Source of the DNA: Candidatus Odyssella thessalonicensis
GTDB lineage: Bacteria > Pseudomonadota > Alphaproteobacteria > Bin65
DNA length: 10,573 nt
Reading direction: 5' to 3'
Assembly (NCBI GenBank): GCA_005240015.1
Contig: SBBV01000249.1
Coordinates: 1-10,573 of the forward strand
The position numbers and the translations under genes are program-made. The notes beneath the pieces were generated by a model. The model did not search any database and was not told the DNA's origin. It saw nothing but the letters and a program-made list of their open reading frames with translations. Positions 1-5,796 of the stretch are shown one piece after another. Each line of letters begins with the position of its first letter. Position 1 is the stretch's first letter.

Positions 1-675
1 CACATAGGCGGTGTTGCAGTCCTGGATGCGCTGGTTCTGGTCGCGGATCCAGATCGGCACCGGAATGCTGTCGATGACGCCGCGCAGGCGCTGCGCCTCG
101 CGCTCGCGCTCGATCAGCAAGGTGAGCGCGTCGGTCGTGTCCTGGAAGCCCAGGAAATCGGTCGATCCGCCGCCCGCGCTCATGCGCTTGCCGTGGACGA
201 GGATGAAGCGCGGCTTGTCCTTGAGCTTCAGCGTCTCGATGAAGTCCTTGCCGCTGCTCCTGAGCTCGGCGATGGCGCTGCCGAGCGCCGAATGGCCCGA
301 GCCCTCGAACGCGGCGAGGATGTCGGTGATCGAAAGCTCGCCGGTCTTGTCGAGCCCGAGCAGAATCCGGGTGTTGGGCGTGGCCGCGATCGAGCCGTTC
401 TGGTTCCAGGTAAGCGCCGCGGCGCGCGCGGTCTCGAGCCCGGCGCGCAGCAGGCGCTCGTTGGCCTCGAGCTTCAGGGTCGCGGCGACGGCGTGGCGCC
501 GGCGCCAGTTCATCCACAGCAGCAGGAAGCCGAACAGGAAGGTGAGGGCGGCGGCGACCCAGCCGATCGGCGAGAGCTGGCCGGGCAGGATGCCGTCCTG
601 GGCCAGGGCGGGCGTCGCTGTCAGCAGCGCCGGCAACGCCGCGGCCCAGGGCCGAAACTGGCGCGAACCCACCAT
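1..675 (-). CDS. PAS-domain membrane sensor histidine kinase, N-terminal part (runs off the left edge)
   Basis: The first 225 residues are visible and the frame is open to base 1. Residues 1-26 look like a signal peptide ending in ALA-Q, although it could act as a first membrane anchor. A membrane helix follows at about 36-56, then a basic RRRH stop-transfer stretch. Residues about 80-180 look like a degenerate PAS domain, 183-197 like a short coiled linker rich in Glu and Arg, and a second PAS domain starts at about 198 (VIDSIPVPIWIRDQNQRI). The kinase core would lie outside the window. It follows ahcY on the same strand, a pairing I recall from many Alphaproteobacteria where a PAS-containing sensor kinase sits beside ahcY. 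The ATG at 675 abuts one GAGG and has another about 10 bases upstream. The ligand is unknown. Calling it a histidine kinase rests on PAS layout plus synteny, because no H-box or ATPase domain is visible. Confidence 0.72.
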   Translation of the reverse strand, partial: MVGSRQFRPWAAALPALLTATPALAQDGILPGQLSPIGWVAAALTFLFGFLLLWMNWRRRHAVAATLKLEANERLLRAGLETARAAALTWNQNGSIAATPNTRILLGLDKTGELSITDILAAFEGSGHSALGSAIAELRSSGKDFIETLKLKDKPRFILVHGKRMSAGGGSTDFLGFQDTTDALTLLIEREREAQRLRGVIDSIPVPIWIRDQNQRIQDCNTAYV

Positions 676-734
676 CCTCAACTCGCCTCACGCATCCCGA
701 TTCCGAGGGCTCAGGCTAATCTGCGGGCGCAAGG

Positions 735-768
735 TCAATAAAGTGTTAACGACACCTCCAAGTGTAAA
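735..768 (-). promoter_or_regulatory. Possible promoter of the PAS kinase gene, with a CtrA-like half match
   Basis: Read on the minus strand, TTTACA (763-768) could be a -35 and TTTATT (738-743) a -10, but the 19-base spacer is long. The stretch also holds TTAA-N7-TTGA (735-749), one base away from the CtrA consensus TTAA-N7-TTAA of Alphaproteobacteria. Both readings are weak and come from pattern matching alone. This is the least G+C-rich part of the gap upstream of the kinase gene. Confidence 0.27.
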
Positions 769-805
769 GCAGAAACGGGGTTTCGACCCGTGGCGGCAAT
801 CCCAA

Positions 806-898
806 CCCGTCATCCTGAGCGAAGCGAAGGATCTAACTTCCACCGCCCGCAGCCTCGGCAGTTGAGGCGAGATCCTTCGCTTCGCTCAGGATGACGGG
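806..898. repeat. Palindromic intergenic repeat, family A (29-bp perfect arms)
   Basis: The arms at 806-834 and 870-898 are exact reverse complements over 29 bases, around a 35-base centre. The arm core is CATCCTGAGCGAAGCGAAGG. It lies between the ahcY stop and the sensor kinase, so an ahcY transcript would form a very strong stem-loop just after its stop codon, which could stabilise or end the mRNA. A second copy is at 7196-7300 with a different centre. From memory this arm sequence recurs in many bacterial genomes, where it is often mistranslated as HPERSEG. Confidence 0.9.
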
Positions 899-916
899 AA
901 CACCTCGCGGTCGCGA

Positions 917-2317
<1,401 letters not shown>

Positions 2318-2353
2318 GCGCTGGGGCTCCTTGAACGCTGCAGTTGTAATGAG

Positions 2354-2388
2354 GCGGGGCCCGCCGGCCCCCGGAGCGGCCGGGCGGA
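2354..2388 (-). other. G+C-rich hairpin in the ahcY leader
   Basis: On the minus strand the leader holds CCCGGCC and, after about eight bases, GGCCGG with a further G-run, followed by the overlapping short palindrome GGGGCC-GGCG-GGCCCC. It lies between the operator-like site and the ribosome binding site. No U-run follows, so it is not a standard intrinsic terminator. It does not match the S-adenosylhomocysteine riboswitch consensus as I remember it. It may only shape leader stability. Confidence 0.4.
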
Positions 2389-2423
2389 GGGCTTATCTAC
2401 TCCCACCCGAGGCTATATGCAAG

Positions 2424-2441
2424 CATAAAGATATCCTTATG
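2424..2441. promoter_or_regulatory. 18-bp palindromic operator upstream of ahcY, SahR-like
   Basis: On the minus strand the site reads CATAAGGATATCTTTATG, an 18-bp dyad with one mismatched pair. It is A+T-rich in a G+C-rich setting. ArsR-family regulators of the SAM cycle (SahR and relatives in Proteobacteria) are known to bind palindromes with an AAGATATCTT-like core upstream of ahcY, metK and met genes; I recall that motif only approximately. A weak TTGCAT / TAGATA pair (17-base spacer) follows on the ahcY side and could be the promoter, which would put the dyad next to the -35. The regulator gene is not in the window. Confidence 0.5.
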
Positions 2442-2466
2442 TTATCTGCGGCGCGATTGATAAATC

Positions 2467-2582
2467 ATTGGCTTTGATTGGCTTTCATTGGCTTTTCTTG
2501 GCTTTTCGGGGCTTCGAAAGCCAAGGAAAGCCAAGGTGCGCGCGCCCAAAGCCAACTCTCGGCTTGGCTTTTCTTGGCTTTT
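2467..2582. repeat. 10-bp-periodic TTGGCTTT array with inverted copies
   Basis: Units of (A/C)TTGGCTTTN start at 2467, 2477, 2487 and 2497, with a degenerate one at 2507. Inverted units AAAGCCAAGG follow at 2517 and 2527, another inverted AAAGCCAA at 2548, and two more forward units at 2563 and 2573. The 10-base period places sites on one face of the helix. The forward and inverted pairs can also fold: CTTGGCTTT (2497-2505) pairs with AAAGCCAAG (2517-2525), extended by a second unit. The array ends six bases from the stop codon of the TerS-like gene, so it may serve as its transcript end, as a protein-binding array, or both. Confidence 0.85.
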
Positions 2583-2588
2583 TCGAAG

Positions 2589-3500
2589 TCACGACGTCTC
2601 CTGATCATCGTCCTCCGGTGGAAACCCGCGCTCGACCGCGCCCGGCTCGGACGCGCGGCCAGCCGCGTAGCCGCGCTCGCGCTGGGCTTTCAGGTCGGCC
2701 GGCGCGGACTCCGACAACTCGATGGTCATGGGCGGCCGGTCCTCGGCGCGATTGTGATCATCGTCGTGGCCCACGGCGGCGCGATAAAGCGCGGCCTCTT
2801 CGTGGGGCCAGATCAGCGTGCCGGTGCGCGGCGGCCATCCGTCGCGGGTGCGGGCGTCGGCGTCTTGCTGAATCTCGGCCAAGGCGGCGGCGCGGTCTGC
2901 GTCAGCGTCCGCGCGCGCATGCGCGGCGTCGGCGCCGCGCTCCTTCTCCATGTTGCGCCGCTTGCGTCGCGCGGCTTCCTCGCCGGGCGCCCAGGGCGGC
3001 GGCTTCAGCGGGTTGAGCGCGCCGATCGTGCCATGGAAGACGTATTGCGCGACCGCGGTGCGCACGCAGTATTCGACCATGCCGGAGAGATCCTGCTTCG
3101 CGACGCCCGGCGCATCGGGCTTCAAGAGGCCGCCGATCTTCGCCTGGAGGCGCAGCGCGCCGATCGCGGCCTCGTAGCGGCCCTTCTCGAGCGCCTCCTC
3201 GAAGATCGCCTCGCAGCGGTCCATCACCGCCTGCGGCGTGAGCTCGTAGACGAGGTGCTCCGAGCGCCGGATCGCGTCGATGCGCTGCAGGATTTCAACA
3301 TTTTTCAACAGGCGATGCGCCTGCCGGCCCGCCGTGCGCTCGGAATATCCAGCCTTTACCGCGGCGCGCGTCGCCGACGGCTCGGTGAGGTAATAGCGGC
3401 AGAAGCGCTCGCGCAGCGGCGAGAGGGGACCCACGCTGTCCTCCGGCGCGGGCGCCGACGACGGCGCGGAATTGGAAGGGTGGACAGTCTCGTCGTGCAT
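2589..3500 (-). CDS. Orphan phage terminase small subunit-like protein
   Basis: The product has 303 residues. Residues about 27-75 match the N-terminal DNA-binding region of terminase small subunits (Terminase_2/XtmA type): LSPLRERFCRYYL, then ATRAAVKAGYS and TAGRQAHRLLKNVEI, a helix-turn-helix arrangement. In phages this subunit recognises packaging sites and recruits the large subunit. Residues 100-165 are helical. The C-terminal half is unlike a normal TerS: it has an Ala/Asp/Arg-rich segment (175-220) and an acidic end (EDDDQETS). No large subunit, portal or capsid gene is nearby, so it may be a prophage relic or a co-opted DNA-binding protein. I chose the ATG at 3500 because GGAG lies eight bases upstream (3509-3512); an ATG at 3542 lacks such a site and would add 14 residues. 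It lies between ahcY and HPr, divergent from vapBC. Confidence 0.7.
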   Translation of the reverse strand: MHDETVHPSNSAPSSAPAPEDSVGPLSPLRERFCRYYLTEPSATRAAVKAGYSERTAGRQAHRLLKNVEILQRIDAIRRSEHLVYELTPQAVMDRCEAIFEEALEKGRYEAAIGALRLQAKIGGLLKPDAPGVAKQDLSGMVEYCVRTAVAQYVFHGTIGALNPLKPPPWAPGEEAARRKRRNMEKERGADAAHARADADADRAAALAEIQQDADARTRDGWPPRTGTLIWPHEEAALYRAAVGHDDDHNRAEDRPPMTIELSESAPADLKAQRERGYAAGRASEPGAVERGFPPEDDDQETS

Positions 3501-3616
3501 AGCGGTGGCTCCGGCTTGAAATGCGCTTGCATTTGGTGGCATTAAGTGAACATTTCAAGAACAAAAGCTCCGGAATCCCGTGCTTGAGAAACTTGAACTT
3601 CCAGAAGGACTGCCTA

Positions 3617-3641
3617 CCTTGGCATAGGTCAAGGCATATGC
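3617..3641 (+). promoter_or_regulatory. Candidate autoregulatory operator upstream of vapBC
   Basis: Just before vapB lie the inverted pair CCTTG (3617-3621) and CAAGG (3630-3634), a perfect GCATATGC palindrome (3634-3641), and GGCATA twice, 12 bases apart (3621 and 3633). VapB-VapC complexes usually repress their own promoter by binding such repeats. A possible -35 is TTGAAC (3593-3598) with a poor -10 TACCTT (3615-3620). The promoter itself is not convincing. The site also lies in the divergent gap with the TerS-like gene. Confidence 0.4.
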
Positions 3642-3653
3642 TGCCGGGAAGCA

Positions 3654-3887
3654 ATGGCGACAGAGCGACACGTCAAGCTGTTCAAGAACGGGCGCAATCA
3701 GGCCGTGCGCATCCCGCGCGAGTTCGAGCTGCCGGGCGAAGATGCCGTGATGAGGAAAGAAGGTGATCGGCTCGTCATCGAGCCTGCGCCCCCGAGGTCG
3801 CTGCTGAGCGTGCTCGCGGCATTGAAGCCGCTCGACGAGGAGTTCCCGCCGATCCGCGACGTGCCGCCCGATTCCGTCGAGATTTGA
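3654..3887 (+). CDS. vapB: VapB-type antitoxin (AbrB/SpoVT fold)
   Basis: The 77-residue protein has the swapped-hairpin DNA-binding fold: residues 6-46 carry KLFKNGRNQAVRIPREFELP and then a GDRLVIEP strand. The C-terminal 30 residues (LLSVLAALKPLDEEFPP and on) match the tail that wraps the VapC toxin and blocks its active site. It is expected to repress its own promoter together with VapC. It is followed by vapC with a one-base TGATG overlap, the usual coupling in these operons. The ATG at 3654 has GGGAAG only two bases away, a tight spacing. The module lies inside the extra DNA between HPr and ahcY and fits an acquired addiction or defence element. Confidence 0.9.
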   Translation: MATERHVKLFKNGRNQAVRIPREFELPGEDAVMRKEGDRLVIEPAPPRSLLSVLAALKPLDEEFPPIRDVPPDSVEI

Positions 3888-4288
3888 TGTCGTACCTGCT
3901 CGACACCAACATCGTCTCGGACCTCGTGCGCAATCCCCAGGGACGCGTGACCCGTCGCATCCACGCGGTCGGCGAAGCCGAGGTTGCGACCAGCATCATC
4001 GTCGCGGCGGAGCTCCGCTACGGCGCGGCGAAAAAGGGCTCACCGCGGCTTACGGCGCAGCTCGAAGCCGTGCTCGGCGCGCTCGCGGTCTTGCCCTTCG
4101 AGGCGCCCGCCGATGCCGCGTATGGCTCGCTGCGCCACCGCCTCGAACGGGCGGGCCGGCCGATCGGCGGCAACGATCTTCTCATCGCCGCCCACGCGGT
4201 ATCCCTGGGCCGCACGCTCGTCACCGACAACGAGCGCGAATTCGCGCGCGTCGCGGGCCTTGCCCGCGAGAACTGGCTCGCCACGTGA
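3887..4288 (+). CDS. vapC: VapC-type PIN-domain ribonuclease toxin
   Basis: The 133-residue protein is a PIN-domain Mg-dependent endoribonuclease. The acidic metal-binding residues are all visible: Asp6 in YLLDTNIVSDL, Glu42 in AAELRYG, Asp97 in GGNDLLIAAHA and Asp114 in TLVTDNEREF, so it looks catalytically intact. Known VapC toxins cut initiator tRNA or the sarcin-ricin loop of 23S rRNA; the target here cannot be read from sequence. Its ATG overlaps the vapB stop by one base, so translation is probably coupled. A TTG just before it (3884) is in frame but less likely as a start. Length is normal for the family. Confidence 0.93.
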   Translation: MSYLLDTNIVSDLVRNPQGRVTRRIHAVGEAEVATSIIVAAELRYGAAKKGSPRLTAQLEAVLGALAVLPFEAPADAAYGSLRHRLERAGRPIGGNDLLIAAHAVSLGRTLVTDNEREFARVAGLARENWLAT

Positions 4289-4289
4289 C

Positions 4290-4444
4290 CCCTTCGCGGT
4301 TCTCGCGTTCTCGGCCGGGAACCGCGCTTCCGCTCGATCGATCCAGCGGATCCCGTTGTTCTCGATCGGACATGGCGGGTGCGCCCATTGGCGCGCTTTA
4401 AGTTCTGAAAGCTCGATCAGGCGAGGCTTGGTTGTTCGCGCCAT
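4290..4444 (-). pseudogene. 5' remnant of an unrecognised gene, cut off by vapBC
   Basis: On the minus strand an ATG at 4444 has GAGG six bases upstream and opens a frame (MARTTKPRLIELSELKARQW at the start). The frame stays open to 4040, but everything below about 4288 runs antisense through vapC, so only the first ~50 residues are credible. I do not recognise the family. It begins 11 bases after the stop of the fragment at 4455-4550, a normal operon spacing. That suggests the two were once consecutive genes and that the region was broken later. Confidence 0.4.
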
Positions 4445-4454
4445 AGGCACCTCG

Positions 4455-4550
4455 TCAGATTTTCGCCGACCCAACGATGCGGTCGATTTCGTCGCCGGTT
4501 AGCTCGCCGCGATCCAGGAGCGCCTTTGCCACGAGCCGGATGCTTTGTAC
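4455..4550 (-). pseudogene. C-terminal remnant resembling the tail of an M41/FtsH-like peptidase
   Basis: A minus-strand reading of about 31 residues ends in a TGA (4455-4457) and contains LVAKALLDRGELTGDEIDRI. The pattern 'alpha helix, LL-x-RG-x-LTGDEID' is typical of the last turn of FtsH/M41 zinc metalloprotease domains. Upstream of about 4550 the match disappears, and HPr begins at 4600, so no zinc site or ATPase is present. The family call is from motif memory over a short stretch and could be wrong. Confidence 0.4.
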
Positions 4551-4599
4551 ACATGGAGTGGCGCCGCGCCGGATCGCCGATGAAGTAGAGCGCTGGTGG

Positions 4600-4887
4600 T
4601 CAGCTCTCCCCGAATCCGCCCGCGACGAGCGCCACGATCGCGGCGAGCGCGGCGTCGGCGTCGGGGCCCTTGGCGGCGAGCTCGATCTCGGCGCCCTTGG
4701 CGGCGGCGAGCATCATCAATCCCATGATCGAGCGCGCGGTGACGGTGACGTCGTTGCGCGTGACGGTGATCTCGGCCTTGAACGTGGCCGCGAGCTTGGC
4801 GAGCTTGGCGGCGGCGCGCGCGTGCAGGCCCTTGGCGTTGACGATCGTGGCGCGCGCGCGCTGCACGGATTCGGCGATTTCGCTCAC
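4600..4887 (-). CDS. ptsH: Phosphocarrier protein HPr
   Basis: The 95-residue protein accepts phosphate from enzyme I on His22 (NAKGLHARAAAKLA) and passes it to EIIA. Ser53 in the RSIMGL motif is the equivalent of the regulatory Ser46 that HPr kinase modifies, and an HprK domain is encoded two genes upstream. The start chosen is GTG at 4887, because TGAGGG lies seven bases upstream (4895-4900). The ATG at 4908 has no such site, sits inside a palindrome and would give an unusual N-terminus. It is downstream of the EIIA gene on the same strand, separated by 190 bases that hold a large nested palindrome. No EIIB or EIIC is near, so it probably serves a regulatory PTS, with enzyme I encoded elsewhere. 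Confidence 0.95.
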   Translation of the reverse strand: MSEIAESVQRARATIVNAKGLHARAAAKLAKLAATFKAEITVTRNDVTVTARSIMGLMMLAAAKGAEIELAAKGPDADAALAAIVALVAGGFGES

Positions 4888-4900
4888 GCGCCGGCCCTCA

Positions 4901-5047
4901 CTTCCCATCGGCGCGCGTAGAGCGCGCCGATAGGCCCCTTCTCTCCCGCAAGCGGGAGCGAGAAGCAAGGAACGCGTGCCGCCATTCTTTTCCTCTCCCG
5001 CAGGGAGAGGAGGGGCCCATTCGGCGCGCTTCGCGCCGAATGGGAGG
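4901..5047. repeat. Nested palindromic repeat between EIIA and HPr genes
   Basis: The whole stretch is one imperfect inverted repeat with arms of about 55 bases, and each arm is itself palindromic. The left arm contains ATCGGCGCGC (4907-4916) against GCGCGCCGAT (4922-4931), plus CTCCCGC-aa-GCGGGAG. The right arm contains CCTCTCCC-gca-GGGAGAGG (4992-5010) and perfect 13-base arms CCCATTCGGCGCG (5016-5028) and CGCGCCGAATGGG (5032-5044). It lies inside the EIIA-HPr transcription unit, just upstream of the HPr ribosome binding site. It may act as a barrier to decay or translation between the two cistrons. Confidence 0.88.
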
Positions 5048-5077
5048 TGAGGCTCGGCGCCGACGCGCGCCCCGCGC

Positions 5078-5482
5078 TCAACGCGCTTCCTTCAACAGCG
5101 CCGAGGCGACGTTGATGTACTTGCGCCCGGCCTCCTGCGCCGCTTCCACCGCTTTCTTCAAGTCGCCCTTGTCGCGCAGCGAGGTGAGCTTGATCAGCAT
5201 CGGCAGGTTGATGCCGGCGATCACTTCGACCTTGGCCTTGTCGAGGATCGAGATGGCGAGGTTGGAGGGTGTTCCGCCGAACATGTCGGTCAGCACCACG
5301 ACGCCCTGGCCCTCGTCGACGGCGGCGACGCTCTCGAGAATCTCCTTGCGCCGGCTCTCGACGTCGTCCTCGGGCCCGATGCAGACGGCGCGCACGCCGT
5401 TCTGCTTGCCGACGATGTGCTCGAGCGCGGCGATGAATTCCACGGCGAGCCGCCCGTGCGTCACCAGCACCATCCCGATCAT
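5078..5482 (-). CDS. PTS EIIA component, mannose family
   Basis: The 134-residue protein matches a free-standing EIIA(Man) domain, which takes phosphate from HPr. The acceptor is His9 in VLVTHGRLA; the second conserved motif is TDMFGGTPSN with Asp66 next to the active site. In Alphaproteobacteria such proteins lack matching EIIB/EIIC permeases and are thought to signal carbon or nitrogen status, often beside HPr and HprK as here. ATG at 5482 gives the usual MIGMVLVTHG beginning; the upstream AAAAAGCC is a poor ribosome binding site. A convincing promoter is about 50 bases upstream (5531-5558). The gene was separated from hprK-rapZ and from HPr by long palindromic repeats. Confidence 0.95.
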   Translation of the reverse strand: MIGMVLVTHGRLAVEFIAALEHIVGKQNGVRAVCIGPEDDVESRRKEILESVAAVDEGQGVVVLTDMFGGTPSNLAISILDKAKVEVIAGINLPMLIKLTSLRDKGDLKKAVEAAQEAGRKYINVASALLKEAR

Positions 5483-5530
5483 GGTGGCTTTTTCGGTTGT
5501 CTGCTCTATGGGGAAATGGGTTGGGCGCGG

Positions 5531-5558
5531 ATTATCGCCTGCCCGGCGGCGCTGTCAC
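5531..5558 (-). promoter_or_regulatory. Sigma-70-like promoter for EIIA-HPr
   Basis: On the minus strand GTGACA (5553-5558) and GATAAT (5531-5536) are separated by 16 bases. Each box differs from consensus at one position. Transcription would start near 5524 and give a leader of about 40 bases before the EIIA start. This suggests EIIA and HPr are transcribed independently of the fusion gene upstream, which is separated by a strong palindrome. Confidence 0.6.
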
Positions 5559-5616
5559 GCGGCATTTTGGCTTGCTTTTCGGCTTTCCCCCGGCCCGGCG
5601 GCGCCCGAAGGAAGTT

Positions 5617-5786
5617 AACAGGGAGCCGGGGAGCCGGGGAGAAAGAAAGTAAGTAAGTTTCACCACGAAGACATGAAGACCACGAAGATTGAAGTAATTG
5701 CGCGCCTTTGGCGCGCGAAACGCTGCTTCGTGGTCTTCGTGTCTTCGTGGTTTCCTTCCTTCTCCCCGGCTCCCGGGCTCCCTGTT
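5617..5786. repeat. Triply nested palindromic repeat between hprK-rapZ and EIIA
   Basis: The outer arms at 5617-5649 and 5754-5786 match as reverse complements over 33 bases with three mismatches (core GGGAGCCGGGGAG). The inner arms at 5663-5687 and 5726-5750 match over 25 bases with one mismatch; their unit is CCACGAAGACACGAAGACC. At the centre, CGCGCC-tttg-GCGCGC (5701-5716) forms a small third hairpin. Two sequence families appear to be nested, as if one element had inserted into the middle of another. It starts 10 bases after the hprK-rapZ stop and could act as that gene's terminator or mRNA stabiliser. Confidence 0.9.
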
Positions 5787-5796
5787 CCCTTCGCTT

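Noticed and set aside
11..865. Open frame of 284 codons on the plus strand opposite the PAS kinase
   Set aside because: Ser/Arg-rich composition and no recognisable domain; the minus strand shows a signal peptide, membrane helix and PAS sequence.
2318..2460. S-adenosylhomocysteine riboswitch upstream of ahcY
   Set aside because: I looked for the conserved GCGCTGC and GCCAGGCTCGG-like elements in the minus-strand leader and did not find them in the required arrangement.
2467..2582. CRISPR array
   Set aside because: The unit is only 10 bases, occurs in both orientations and has no unique spacers; no cas genes are present.
2478..3545. Plus-strand open frame of 355 codons running from the repeat array through the TerS-like gene
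   Set aside because: Its start is translated from the TTGGCTTT repeats and the rest is antisense to the TerS-like gene, whose helix-turn-helix match and ribosome binding site are better support.
4600..4908. ATG at 4908 as the start of HPr
   Set aside because: It lies inside a palindrome without a ribosome binding site, whereas the GTG at 4887 has TGAGGG at good spacing and gives a normal HPr length.
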